Origin: DATEMU01 sp964414585
GTDB lineage: Bacteria > Planctomycetota > Phycisphaerae > UBA1845 > UTPLA1
NCBI GenBank assembly: GCA_964414585.1
Contig: CAYPXR010000066.1
Coordinates: 26,172 to 90,171 of the forward strand
Direction: 5' to 3'
DNA: 64,000 bases
Shown here piece by piece: positions 28,282 to 37,717 of this stretch; the first letter of the stretch is position 1, and each line of letters starts with the position of its first letter. The position numbers and the translations under genes were made by a program. The notes under the pieces are model-generated. The model saw only the letters and a program-made list of their open reading frames with translations. It was not told where the DNA came from and did not search any database.

Positions 28282-29514
28282 TTGCTGCTCATCCCGATTC
28301 GCACCGATTCGCCCGTTCGCCGCGCCCCGCGCGTGAACCAATCCATCATCCTTGCGAACGTCCTCGTCTTCCTGTTGCTCGACGTCTTTTCCTCCTGGCT
28401 GGGCCGCGGCGACGATGAGTCGATCAAACGCCGGCTTGTGATCGATCCCCAGAACCTGGAGCTATACCAGTTTTTCACCTACCAGTTCCTTCACGGTGAC
28501 TTCTGGCACATCTTCGGAAACATGCTCTTCTTGTGGGTCTTCGGCAACAGCGTCAATTCCAAGATGGGCAACGTATCCTATCTTTTCTTCTACCTGGCCT
28601 GTGGCGTGTTCGCCGGCGTCGGTTTCGCAGCGACGAGCGACGCCCCTTGCCTGGGCGCCAGCGGCGCCATCGCCGGCGTGACGACGGCCTTTCTCGTACT
28701 CTTCCCGCGAAGTGCCGTCACCGTCTTCTATTGGCTCTGGCTCTACGTCGGAACCGTTCAGGTGCAGGCCCTGCTGCTCATCGTCCTGAAGATCATCCTC
28801 TGGGACAACGTCATCTCGCCGAATCTCTCGCGCGGTGACGAGTTCGTACAGGTCGCCTATTCCGCCCACATTGCCGGATACCTCTTCGGCTTTCTATGGT
28901 GTTCGCTCATGTTGGTCATCCGCGCCCTGCCGCGCGATCAATACGACATTATCGCGCTGGTCAGACGATTTCGTCAGCGCCAGGAATACCGGGCCATGAT
29001 GGCCGACCCCAATGCACGGGCGCAGGCCACGCTGGGCCGCGTCGCGCGGCCGATCTCGTCAGTGACCGGCGAGATCGTCGAACAACCGCTGTCCCCCGCG
29101 GAAATGGAAATCGTGCGCCTGCGCGGGGAGATCTCCGACCTGCTCGATCGGCACGACTACCTCGCCGCCGCCGAGGCCTATCAAGCCCTCGTGGTCAAAG
29201 ACCCGACGCAATGCCTTCCACGCGGCCAGATGCTGGCCGTCGCCAATCAACTCATGACCATGAGCCGGTATCCACAAGCCGCATCCGCCTATGAAAAGTA
29301 TCTGGCCGCCTATCCCGGCGACAGCGAGGCCGAAGAAATCAAGCTGGTCCTCGGCATCCTCTATGCGAAATATCTGGAGCAGCCCGAGTCGGCCCAAAAG
29401 CACCTTCGCGACGCCCTCGGTCGTCTCACCAACCCGGACCATGTCCGCCAGGCCACGCATTGGCTCGAAACGGCCACCGCGGCGCTCTCGCGCGGACCCC
29501 GGACGGCTCACTAA
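28282..29514 (+). CDS. Rhomboid-family intramembrane protease with C-terminal TPR region
   Basis: 410 residues, apparently from a TTG at 28282. About six membrane segments span residues 20-215. HGDFWHIFGNMLFLW is the conserved H-x-x-x-x-H-x-x-x-N loop. The serine is S128 in LGASGAIAG and the paired histidine is H196 in YSAHIAGYLFG, so the catalytic dyad is intact. Residues 265-400 form a helical, TPR-like soluble domain. Rhomboids cleave single-pass membrane proteins; in some bacteria relatives act on GlyGly-CTERM sorting tails. The gene is divergent from rplU. Confidence 0.9.
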   Translation: MLLIPIRTDSPVRRAPRVNQSIILANVLVFLLLDVFSSWLGRGDDESIKRRLVIDPQNLELYQFFTYQFLHGDFWHIFGNMLFLWVFGNSVNSKMGNVSYLFFYLACGVFAGVGFAATSDAPCLGASGAIAGVTTAFLVLFPRSAVTVFYWLWLYVGTVQVQALLLIVLKIILWDNVISPNLSRGDEFVQVAYSAHIAGYLFGFLWCSLMLVIRALPRDQYDIIALVRRFRQRQEYRAMMADPNARAQATLGRVARPISSVTGEIVEQPLSPAEMEIVRLRGEISDLLDRHDYLAAAEAYQALVVKDPTQCLPRGQMLAVANQLMTMSRYPQAASAYEKYLAAYPGDSEAEEIKLVLGILYAKYLEQPESAQKHLRDALGRLTNPDHVRQATHWLETATAALSRGPRTAH

Positions 29515-29560
29515 CCGACTTCAACGCCTGCTCGGAGTCCGCCGAAACGGGCTGCGTGAT

Positions 29561-30124
29561 TCAACCCTCTTGATTTTCTTCGACAACGACAGGCTCTTCG
29601 GTTTCCGATTGGACTTCCGGATCGAGCAACGGCACCTGTTGAAATCGATAGTGGGCCAGCGCCAGGCGGGCGCTTCCTTCCCCCTGCGTGCCGACCACAT
29701 CGAAGTCGTAATCGAGATCGGAGTACCGCGGATCCATCGCGGTGGCCGTGCCCACCAACTCCGGCGGCGTCGCGAACTCGCCGGATTGCGGATGGAGCGG
29801 ATCTTCGTGCTCGATCGTCCAATAGCCCTCCGAATCCTTGGGAAGCAGCGGGGAAACGGCCATCCATTCCTTGGGGTCCGTGCCGATCTTGTCGAAAATC
29901 GCGCTGTCCACGAACCAACTGACGGCCTTCCCGTCCACATGATCGGCGATGAGGTGGAGCGTGACGGTAAAGGTAATGGGGCTTTCAACGTCGCCCGGCG
30001 TCTCGCGAATCGAATAAACGATGTTGCGGTCTTCCGGCAAGTCCGCCCGGACGGCGCCGATGTTTCCGCCGAGCATCGATGCGACCATTGCGATCAAGAT
30101 GAAGATTCTTTTTCTCGCCTGCAT
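29561..30124 (-). CDS. Exported protein of unknown function
   Basis: A 187-residue protein with a signal peptide (RIFILIAMVASMLGGNIGAVRA) and GGAGA before the start. The mature part is acidic with beta-like segments (ITFTVTLHLIADHVDGK). The C-terminus is Glu-rich. No family is recognised. It converges with the rhomboid gene, 46 bases apart. Confidence 0.65.
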   Translation of the reverse strand: MQARKRIFILIAMVASMLGGNIGAVRADLPEDRNIVYSIRETPGDVESPITFTVTLHLIADHVDGKAVSWFVDSAIFDKIGTDPKEWMAVSPLLPKDSEGYWTIEHEDPLHPQSGEFATPPELVGTATAMDPRYSDLDYDFDVVGTQGEGSARLALAHYRFQQVPLLDPEVQSETEEPVVVEENQEG

Positions 30125-30544
30125 GACGGTTCTCCAAAATCGATGTCCGGGTGCGCCGAATCTCGGCGCGCGGAATCCGCGCCTCGTGGACCGGACGAGT
30201 TAATTTCTGAACAAAACTGAATGGGCTAGCCGAGAACGAACCGTAATTCGGCGAATCCGGTCGCGCCTCTTGCAACGGAGTGAGCTTGGCCCCTCCGATT
30301 CATAGCGAGGCAAAACACGAATTCTCCACGTCCATATCGCAAAATTTTGGAAGCGCGCTCGGAGAATCCGGCGTTTTTTTTTGGACGAAGCGGCAATCAC
30401 GGACGAACCCGTGTTTTCGAACCCCTTATTGGGAATCAAAACGCCCTGGGGAAAGGCAGGAGATCAATCGGCGACGGTCCGCCGGCCCGAAAAAACTCGC
30501 GCTCCGCCGAAAAGAAAAGCGTCGTCGAGGGCGGAATATCGGCG
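30125..30544. other. Intergenic region, no gene recognised
   Basis: The 420 bases hold short overlapping frames without ribosome-binding sites or domain motifs. A weak stem CACGG/CCGTG near 30398-30413 is followed by TTTTC, and a run of T occurs near 30374-30382. The region separates the carbamate kinase 3' end from the exported protein 5' end on the same strand, so it should carry a terminator and a promoter. I see neither clearly. Confidence 0.45.
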
Positions 30545-31489
30545 CTAGCGAGTGATGGTCGTGCCGGTCTGGCCTTCAAGGGCCGCGGGGAGATCGGAAA
30601 AATCGGTAATCACCGCCCGCGCCTCGGGATCGTCGCGCTCGTGAAGGAATTTCACCGCCGCCCGGATCTTCGGCAACATCGATCCCTCGGGGAATTGCTT
30701 CTGCGCGATGAAATCTTCAATCTCGTGGATCGTGGCCCGGCGAAGCGGCCGCTGATCCGGCTTGCCGAAGTTCACAAAAACAGACTCGACGCCGGTCAGG
30801 AGCACCAGCACGTCCGCATGGACCTCCGCCGCGATCATCGCGCTGGTCAGGTCCTTGTCGATGACCGCCTCCACGCCGTGAAGCTCGCCCTTCTTGTTCA
30901 ACACGACGGGTATTCCCCCGCCGCCGCCCGCGATGAGCAGCCAGCCCGCCTCGACGATCTGGCGAATGGCGTCGATCTCGACAATGTGCTTCGGTTGCGG
31001 CGACGGCACGACGCGTCGATAGCCCCGCCCGGAATCTTCGATGATGACCCAGCCGTCTTTTTCCCGATGGCGCTGCGCCGATTCGGCGTCCAGAAACGGC
31101 CCGATCGGCTTCGTCGGCCGCGTGAACGCCGGATCGTCCGCATCGACGATCACGCTCGTCACCAGCGCGACGCACAGCCGCCCGATCCCGCGATGGAGCA
31201 GTTCGTTCATCAACGTCTGCGCGAGCATGTAACCCATGCCCGCCTGCGTATCCGCGACGGCCAGCCCCAGATCGATGGGATAGACGACTTTCGAGGAAAG
31301 CTCGACCCGCCGCATGATGTTGCCGACCTGCGGCCCGTTGCCGTGCGTCACCGTGACTTGATGGCCGAGTTCGACGAGATCGGCCAGCGGCCGCATCATC
31401 TGCCGGCTGTGTGCAAATTGGTCCTGGATATCGCCCGCACCGCCCGGCGTGACGAGCGCATTTCCCCCGATGGCAACGACGGTTTTCAT
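30545..31489 (-). CDS. arcC: Carbamate kinase
   Basis: The 314-residue protein starts VVAIGGNALV, the phosphate-binding N-terminus of carbamate kinases. It contains VTHGNGPQVGN (substrate-loop signature), GRLCVALVTSVIVD, LIAGGGGGIPVV and GVEAVIDKDLTSAMIA, all in family order. It transfers phosphate from carbamoyl phosphate to ADP, making ATP, CO2 and ammonia. It lies 29 bases after the carbamoyltransferase gene, so the two should act in sequence. No arginine deiminase is nearby, so citrulline may not be the donor. Confidence 0.96.
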   Translation of the reverse strand: MKTVVAIGGNALVTPGGAGDIQDQFAHSRQMMRPLADLVELGHQVTVTHGNGPQVGNIMRRVELSSKVVYPIDLGLAVADTQAGMGYMLAQTLMNELLHRGIGRLCVALVTSVIVDADDPAFTRPTKPIGPFLDAESAQRHREKDGWVIIEDSGRGYRRVVPSPQPKHIVEIDAIRQIVEAGWLLIAGGGGGIPVVLNKKGELHGVEAVIDKDLTSAMIAAEVHADVLVLLTGVESVFVNFGKPDQRPLRRATIHEIEDFIAQKQFPEGSMLPKIRAAVKFLHERDDPEARAVITDFSDLPAALEGQTGTTITR

Positions 31490-31518
31490 GGAAGTGCCGG
31501 CCTCCCTGCCGCCCTTTC

Positions 31519-32559
31519 CTATTTACTGAACGGCCGCTGACGCATCGTCGACGCCATGATCGCCTTCGCCGTGTGCAGGCGGTTCTCCGCCTCCTGGAAA
31601 ACCACCGACTGCGGCCCGTCGATCACGTCGTCCGTCACCTCCGCGTTGCGGTCGGCGGGGAGGCAGTGCATGTAAATCGCCGTCTTCGTCTTGGCCAGCC
31701 GCATCCGCTCGGCGTTGCAGATCCACGGCTTGTACCGTGCGTTCATCGCCAGCATCTGTTCCTCGATCCCCTTCATCTCGACGTCGCCCTTCGCGTCGCG
31801 CCGCTTGAGCATCAGGTCATACGGCCCCCAGCTCTTGGGATAGACGATGTCCGCGTTCTTGAACGCCACGTCCATGCTGTCCACCACCTCGAACTTCGTC
31901 CCCGCCGCCTTCGCGTTCTCGCGCGCCGTCTTCATGCACTTGTCCATTAGCTTGTACTCGGGCGGATGCGCCAGCGTCACGTCCATGCCGAAGCGAGTCA
32001 TCAATGTGATCAGCCCCTGCGGGACGGAAAGCGGCTTGGCATACGACGGTGAGTATGCCCATGACACGGCGATCTTCCGCCCGCGCAAATCGTCACCGAA
32101 GACCTCGCGGATCGTCATCAGGTCCGCCAGCGTCTGCGTCGGATGGTCGATATCGCACTGCATGTTGATGACCGGCACGTCCGTCGCGGCGGCGACCTCG
32201 CGCATGTACTTGTTGCCTTCGTCGAGAATCAGGTCGTGGCGGATGGCGATCCCGTGGCCCATCGAACCGAGGATGATGCCGGTATCCTTGGCCGTCTCGC
32301 CGTGGGAAATCTGCGTGACCTTGCTGTCGAGGAAATGGGCATGTGCCCCAAGCTGCGTCGCCCCCGCCTCGAAGGCATTGCGCGTCCGCGTGCTGTTGTC
32401 GAAGAAAAGCAGGAAGACGGTCTGGTCCGTCAACAGCCGCGTCGGCTCCCCGCGATGAAACTTCGCCTTCAGGTCCTTCGCCGAATCGAGAAGAAAATTG
32501 ATCTCCTCCGTCGTCAAATCCTGCGTCTCGATATAATCCCGTCCGGTCAACATGCTCAT
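31519..32559 (-). CDS. Knotted/YgeW-like carbamoyltransferase
   Basis: About 346 residues from the ATG at 32559, which has GGGAG upstream; an ATG nine codons earlier (32586) lacks one. FDNSTRTRNAF is the carbamoyl-phosphate-binding S-T-R-T-R loop, CDIDHPTQTLAD the H-P-x-Q motif, and MHCLPADRN the H-C-L-P motif. WAYSPSYAKPLSVPQG and MTRFGMDVTLAHPPEY closely resemble E. coli YgeW rather than ArgF. The C-terminus, however, continues with the TDDVIDGPQSVVFQEAENR pattern of ordinary and knotted carbamoyltransferases. Its carbamoyl acceptor is therefore unknown (ornithine, an acetylated ornithine or a purine-breakdown product such as an oxamate). It forms an operon with carbamate kinase. Confidence 0.85.
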   Translation of the reverse strand: MSMLTGRDYIETQDLTTEEINFLLDSAKDLKAKFHRGEPTRLLTDQTVFLLFFDNSTRTRNAFEAGATQLGAHAHFLDSKVTQISHGETAKDTGIILGSMGHGIAIRHDLILDEGNKYMREVAAATDVPVINMQCDIDHPTQTLADLMTIREVFGDDLRGRKIAVSWAYSPSYAKPLSVPQGLITLMTRFGMDVTLAHPPEYKLMDKCMKTARENAKAAGTKFEVVDSMDVAFKNADIVYPKSWGPYDLMLKRRDAKGDVEMKGIEEQMLAMNARYKPWICNAERMRLAKTKTAIYMHCLPADRNAEVTDDVIDGPQSVVFQEAENRLHTAKAIMASTMRQRPFSK

Positions 32560-32694
32560 TTCCAAATTTCTCCCAAGTGAATTCATCGACGGCGTCCAGC
32601 CGTTACAAGTAGAGTTACGGCGGCATTATATGCCAATGGCCTCATTTTGAAAAAGGCGACGCGAGTCGCCGACTACCCATCGGAATCGTTGCGC

Positions 32695-35600
32695 CTACGG
32701 TCGGGCAGCCGCGGAAGCGGGCTGTGTAGTGGCTTTGCGGACCGGCTGCGAGGTCGAAATCGAAACCAAAAGCGAACGGTAATCCGCAGCTATCTCCGGC
32801 TTGCCCCACGCCGTGTACAAATCCGCTACGTGTTGAATGGCTCTTTGTGTGTCCTCGTCTCCGTCGCCGAGTCGCTTGCGAAGCTCCTTTTCCGCGCGAA
32901 GCGCCATCGCTTCCGCTTCTTCATACTTCCCCTGGCCGGCCAAAGCACAACTCAAGAGGCTCATTGCCCTGAAACGCCTCGGGTCCTCCGGCGGTTGCTT
33001 CTCCCGGATCGCCAGCCACTCCCGGATCGGCGCCTCGGCCTCCTGATAGCGTTTCTGCCCGAGAAGAATTTCGCCCAATTGCGAAAGAAGTTGAACGACC
33101 TCACGATGCTCAGGTCCCAAGGCCTTCCGCCCGGCGTTCAAGCCTTGACGGCAGTAGTCCTCCGATTCAGTCCATTTTGCTTCGAGTTGCAGAACATGCG
33201 CCAGATGTCTCAAGCAAATCACGGTGTCCAGGTGCTCTGGGCCGAGCGCCCCTTGACGAATTCGCAGAGATTGCCTCAACATGGCTTCCGCCTCTGGATA
33301 CTGGCCCTCGGCCTTGAGAATAAACCCCAAATTGTACAACCCCATGGCATAGAAGGGGTGTTCTTCGCCAAGTTGCTTGCGATAAATCGTGACAACTTCT
33401 CGAAATAGTGGCTCCGCGCCGGAGTAATCTTTCTTTGTCGCGAGGAATGCTGCCAGGTTTCCAATCGTCGTCGCCAAGTCAGGACTGTCGGCTGGCAGGA
33501 CTTTCCGACAGATTTCCAAAGCCTCCCGAAGCAGCGGCTCCGCCCTTTCAAGATCGCCCTTGGTCGTCAAACAGGTCGCCCAATCGTTGAGCGCGCCGGC
33601 AAGGCTCCGGGGGTTCATACTCTGCTTCAATCGATAGATCCGCACCGCGTCGCGAAGGTAGGGTTCCGCTGAATCGTCGTCTCCCTTGCAGTGGAGCACA
33701 TGCCCCAAAAGCTGGGACACGTATGCGACGGTCGGGTGTACCTCGCCCAGTAATTTCCGCTGCGTCGATAAGACACTTCGAAATAATTCGACCGCCGCCG
33801 CGAATTGACCCTTTGCCACCAAAACCTCACCAAGCGACTCGGCGCTTTCGCAGGTGTGACGATCCTGTTCGCCCCACAATTCTCGGCGGATCCGGAGCGC
33901 CTCGCGCAGCTCCATTTCCGCTGCGTCAAGTTCGCCCATCATTAGGTACCACATACCCAGGTCTTGCCGCCCTTTCGCCACCTGCTCAGGTTCGTCCTCA
34001 TGCAATCCGCGACGAATCTCCAAACTCTCGAGTAGTAAGGGGCCGGCTTCTTTGTAATGGCCCTTTTGGTTGAGAACTTGCGCAAGTGCGGTCAGGCAAT
34101 CAGCCGTTTCTTGTTGCGGATCGCCGAATACCCTTCGCGCCATCTCCAACGATTGTCGCAGTAGCGCCTCCGCAGAGTCGAGTTGTCCCCTTTTCGCAAG
34201 GCAATCACCCAAACTGCAGAGGGAATTGCAAACTTCGACATGGTCACCCCCAAACCGCTTCTGACGGAGCCGAAGAGCCTCACGGAAATGCGGTTCTGCC
34301 ACATCGTATAATCCGATGCTCTGATAGGTATTCGCAATGGTGAGGTGAATCGTTGCCTTGACTTCGGGCTGCCCGACAAGATCGGAGTTCACGCGCTGGG
34401 CGGCGCGATCGAGGATGAGACGCAGAAGCGTGGTATCCTTGCCCTCCGCGATATCCGGATCAATGGAGCCCAACATTCCCTGAAGAAAGTCGGACGTTTC
34501 ATTTGCCTTGGCGGCCTCCGTCTTTGCATCCCTTGCAAATTGTTCAGCCTGAATTTTGGCTGCGACAGCCCTCGTGCGTTCACGAATCAGCGCGCCCGCG
34601 AACCCAAGAATGACCAGGAGAACCGCCGCCGCCGAACAGACTGCCGCCAAATGCCGTCGAACGAACGTCGCGGCGCGATACGCAAACGTGTCCGGTCGCG
34701 CCAGGACCGGCAGACCTTCCCGGTACCGCCGAAGGTCCTCCGAGAATTGTTCGACGGTAGCGTAGCGACGCGGCGGCTCCTTTCGAAGCGCCTTCAAGAC
34801 AATCGTGTCCAGATCGCCCCGAAGTTGTTTTCGACGTCGACGAGTATCCGCTCCGTCCCGTCCAGCCCCGGCCGATACGACTCGCAATCGCGTGCTGGGT
34901 GGCGCGGGCTCCTCTTCACAAATCGATCGCTCCAATTCCCTCAAGGACGCGGTTTCGGATCGATACGGTCGAACTCCCGTCAACAGTTCGTAAAGAATCA
35001 CGCCCAACGAATAAATATCCGTCCCGGTCGTCATCGCCCCACCGCGCACCTGCTCCGGGCTCGCATACTCCGGCGTCATTGGGCGCTGCGATGTCTGCGT
35101 GATCACTCCCCCCTCATCGCCCGCCAACACTTTGGCGATGCCGAAATCAAGCAGCTTCACCGTCCCATCGCCGGTCACCAAAATGTTTTCCGGCTTCAAA
35201 TCGCGATGAACAACTAGATTTTGATGGGCATACTGCACCGCCGAACAAACCGTTCGGAAAAGCTCCAGTCGCCGGTCAACGGACAACCGTCGCTCGTCGC
35301 AATAGCGATTCAGCGGCGTACCCTCGATATATTCCATCACCAGATACGGCAGGCCCTCCTCCGTCGCGCCGCCGTCGTGCAACCGCGCAATGTGAGGATG
35401 CTCGAGTTGCGCCAGAACTTGTCGTTTCGACCGGAATCGACGAAGGACTTCCTCCGTATCCATCCCGCGCTTGATGAGCTTGACCGCGACATGCTTGCGA
35501 AATTGATCGTCCGCCCGTTCCGCCAACCACACCGACCCCATCCCGCCCGAGGCGATCTGCCGAATCAGGCGATACGCGCCGACTTTCCTGCCGTTATCCG

Positions 35601-35835
35601 CGCTCTCCGGCGCCGCGCGATCCCCAACCGCATCGGCGACCAAGCCCTCCAATGGCGGATATGCGAGAAAATCCGTGCGCAACCCATGGCTTGCCAACAG
35701 CGCCTGGACCTGTTCACGCAAGGACAAGTCGCTTCCACAAGCCTCGGCGAGATACGAATCCCGCTGACCGTCGGATTGGCTCAACGCCAATTCGAACATT
35801 TCATTGACTTTTCGCCAACGCTCAGGAGACATCAT
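32695..35835 (-). CDS. Membrane Ser/Thr protein kinase with TPR sensor region
   Basis: The 1046-residue chain starts MMSPERWRKVNEMFELAL, the N-terminal extension common to planctomycete kinases linked to sigma factors. The kinase domain (about 88-370) has ASGGMGSVW, lysine K119 in VAVKLIKRG, HRDLKPENILV with catalytic D212 and LLDFGIA with D230, so it should be active. A membrane helix spans about 395-416. The rest (about 440-1030) is some twelve TPRs of roughly 42 residues (for example GPLLLESLEIRRGL). It follows the ECF sigma gene by 40 bases. In related ECF/kinase pairs the kinase phosphorylates the sigma factor. Confidence 0.95.
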   Translation of the reverse strand: MMSPERWRKVNEMFELALSQSDGQRDSYLAEACGSDLSLREQVQALLASHGLRTDFLAYPPLEGLVADAVGDRAAPESADNGRKVGAYRLIRQIASGGMGSVWLAERADDQFRKHVAVKLIKRGMDTEEVLRRFRSKRQVLAQLEHPHIARLHDGGATEEGLPYLVMEYIEGTPLNRYCDERRLSVDRRLELFRTVCSAVQYAHQNLVVHRDLKPENILVTGDGTVKLLDFGIAKVLAGDEGGVITQTSQRPMTPEYASPEQVRGGAMTTGTDIYSLGVILYELLTGVRPYRSETASLRELERSICEEEPAPPSTRLRVVSAGAGRDGADTRRRRKQLRGDLDTIVLKALRKEPPRRYATVEQFSEDLRRYREGLPVLARPDTFAYRAATFVRRHLAAVCSAAAVLLVILGFAGALIRERTRAVAAKIQAEQFARDAKTEAAKANETSDFLQGMLGSIDPDIAEGKDTTLLRLILDRAAQRVNSDLVGQPEVKATIHLTIANTYQSIGLYDVAEPHFREALRLRQKRFGGDHVEVCNSLCSLGDCLAKRGQLDSAEALLRQSLEMARRVFGDPQQETADCLTALAQVLNQKGHYKEAGPLLLESLEIRRGLHEDEPEQVAKGRQDLGMWYLMMGELDAAEMELREALRIRRELWGEQDRHTCESAESLGEVLVAKGQFAAAVELFRSVLSTQRKLLGEVHPTVAYVSQLLGHVLHCKGDDDSAEPYLRDAVRIYRLKQSMNPRSLAGALNDWATCLTTKGDLERAEPLLREALEICRKVLPADSPDLATTIGNLAAFLATKKDYSGAEPLFREVVTIYRKQLGEEHPFYAMGLYNLGFILKAEGQYPEAEAMLRQSLRIRQGALGPEHLDTVICLRHLAHVLQLEAKWTESEDYCRQGLNAGRKALGPEHREVVQLLSQLGEILLGQKRYQEAEAPIREWLAIREKQPPEDPRRFRAMSLLSCALAGQGKYEEAEAMALRAEKELRKRLGDGDEDTQRAIQHVADLYTAWGKPEIAADYRSLLVSISTSQPVRKATTQPASAAARP

Positions 35836-35875
35836 CGACCCGATTCCTTATCGCCCGTCGCCGCAATGAACCGCC

Positions 35876-36442
35876 TCAGTCCGATTTGATTTCGCTCAAA
35901 AGCCAGGCGCGCGCGACTCGCCATCCGCGCTCAACCGTCGAAAGAGAGACGCCAAGCGCGTCGGCCACCTCGGGAAACGTCAAACCTCCGAAAAATCTCA
36001 GCTCGACGATCTTTGCTTGCTGTCCGTCCATCGACGACAGACGTTGAAGCGCCTCGTCCAAGGCAAGCAGGTCCGCCGATTCCCCCTCAAACGCAACCGA
36101 CAATTCGTCCAGCGGCTGCGGCTGTAGGCCTCCGCCCCGCTTCGCCGCCTTTCGAGCCAGGGCATGATTGACCAGCACGCGCCGCATCACTTCCGCCGCC
36201 GCGCCGTAAAAATGCTTCCGATTCTCCCAATTCGCATGGTCTTGTCCTGCCAACTTCAAAAATGCCTCGTGGACCAAGGCCGTCGGTTGAAGCGTGTGCC
36301 CTGCCCGCTCACGCCGCATCGCCGACTCGGCCAATCCCCGAAGCTCCTCATAGACCCGCGGCGCAAGCTTTTCCCAGGCCTCTTTGCGGCCTTGGCCCGC
36401 TTCGGCCAACAATCGCGTGACATCATGCGATGAATGGTCCAT
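35876..36442 (-). CDS. ECF RNA polymerase sigma factor (TIGR02999 / ECF-STK type)
   Basis: 188 residues from the ATG at 36442; the extra upstream 43 codons are Arg/Pro-rich and not family-like. Region 2 includes YEELRGLAESAMRRER and HTLQPTALVHEAFLKL, the latter specific to the TIGR02999 'Sig-70_X6' group. Region 4 is FPEVADALGVSLSTVERGW, the DNA-binding helix-turn-helix. A Ser/Thr kinase is the next gene on the strand, and no anti-sigma factor is visible. Regulation by phosphorylation, as shown for the Vibrio ECF43/PknT pair, is the likely analogy. Confidence 0.93.
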   Translation of the reverse strand: MDHSSHDVTRLLAEAGQGRKEAWEKLAPRVYEELRGLAESAMRRERAGHTLQPTALVHEAFLKLAGQDHANWENRKHFYGAAAEVMRRVLVNHALARKAAKRGGGLQPQPLDELSVAFEGESADLLALDEALQRLSSMDGQQAKIVELRFFGGLTFPEVADALGVSLSTVERGWRVARAWLLSEIKSD

Positions 36443-36674
36443 CGGGACACCGTTCGGCCCTACGGTTCTCGTGAAGGGCCCTTGCCGTCGACGACGCGGC
36501 CAGAAAGAGGGCGATGATCTGATCTCCAAGGTGCGAAAGACCAGTTTATCGATTTTGACCGGCGCTGGCAACGGGTTCGGCCTTGTTCACTTTTTCTGCA
36601 TACTCTCGTGACGGCTTCACGAGTCGTTTCCTGCCATGAAGGGTGGTGGTGAACAGCGTGTGACCCGCCCAACA

Positions 36675-37517
36675 ATGGCCCGTACCTGGAGAATTGCCGT
36701 GAAACCGCAAATATTGATCCTTGCCGCTTTTTGTACAGTGGTCGTCTCGAACGCTTCTCGTGGTCAGATCGTGGCGGTTGCCAATCCGATGACCGATTTC
36801 TCGGTGGCGAGCACCGGAAGCCCCATGATGTCTTTCAACGACAACAACGGAGGCACAGCCGTGGTCAACGAAGGGGATCGGGAGCTTTCTCTAAGCTACA
36901 AGGGCGACTGGTCTTTGTCTCTCGATCGACAACCGCAATACACCATTGCGCGCTTCTCCGCGTATGTGCCCTTTTTCGTCGGCAACACTCCCGTTCGTGT
37001 CGAGGATTTCGGTATGATTTGGAACGCCAAATGGGTCAATGGCGGCGGCGTCAACGAAGGCTCGACTCACTCCGCCAACCCATCGACTTATTGGTGGATC
37101 AGCGCCAGTATCAAAGAGCCGCTGGGCAACATGATCAACGATTTTGATCCCACCCTAATCTCCACCGTCTACAACACCCAGTCCAACCCTCTATTGGGAA
37201 ATTTCTACCGAGTCGAAAACAACTTGACATCGGATGACGGCTTTACGGTGCTTTCCGCCGGGGAAACATACTACCTGCGCCTTCGCGCCACGACCTACAT
37301 CGACGCCACGTTTTTCAACCCCAACACGGACCCCACCATCACCATCACCAACGAATTTGGCGGAGCGCTTTCCCATGATATCTTTGGCGGATTCACCGCC
37401 GGCTTTGATTGGCGACCGATCCCCGAACCGGCCACCACCGGTTTGCTCCTCGTCGGAAGCCTCGTCCATCTCGCCTTCCGCCGCTACAGTCGAGCTGGTC
37501 AAACGAAGGAAAATTGA
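36675..37517 (+). CDS. PEP-CTERM secreted protein
   Basis: The start at 36675 (280 residues) gives a normal signal peptide (KPQILILAAFCTVVVSNAS); an ATG 13 codons earlier is possible. The mature chain is beta-rich and Asn-rich without recognised domains. The C-terminus is IPEPATTGLLLVG, a hydrophobic helix and FRRYSR: the PEP-CTERM tripartite signal processed by exosortase/archaeosortase-like enzymes. No exosortase is in the window. It is transcribed divergently from the sigma factor gene and is followed by a strong terminator. Confidence 0.8.
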   Translation: MARTWRIAVKPQILILAAFCTVVVSNASRGQIVAVANPMTDFSVASTGSPMMSFNDNNGGTAVVNEGDRELSLSYKGDWSLSLDRQPQYTIARFSAYVPFFVGNTPVRVEDFGMIWNAKWVNGGGVNEGSTHSANPSTYWWISASIKEPLGNMINDFDPTLISTVYNTQSNPLLGNFYRVENNLTSDDGFTVLSAGETYYLRLRATTYIDATFFNPNTDPTITITNEFGGALSHDIFGGFTAGFDWRPIPEPATTGLLLVGSLVHLAFRRYSRAGQTKEN

Positions 37518-37565
37518 GCCAAACCGAAATCCGATCTTCCGTTCTTTTCCTCCAGAACTCGCGAC

Positions 37566-37597
37566 GACGCCCTGTGTCTTCATCGACACGGGGCGTC
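37566..37597 (+). terminator. Rho-independent terminator after the PEP-CTERM gene
   Basis: Thirteen-base arms 37566-37578 and 37585-37597 pair with one G-T wobble around a six-base loop. TTCGTTTTCTT follows. Confidence 0.85.
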
Positions 37598-37717
37598 TTC
37601 GTTTTCTTCCATACAAAAAAGCGGGGATTTGCAAAGAAACCGTGAAGGGTTCGGTGCGACTTTCCGGCCATGAAATGCGGGAAGTCAACCTGAAACCTTT
37701 TGCAAAGGAGAAGCGAA

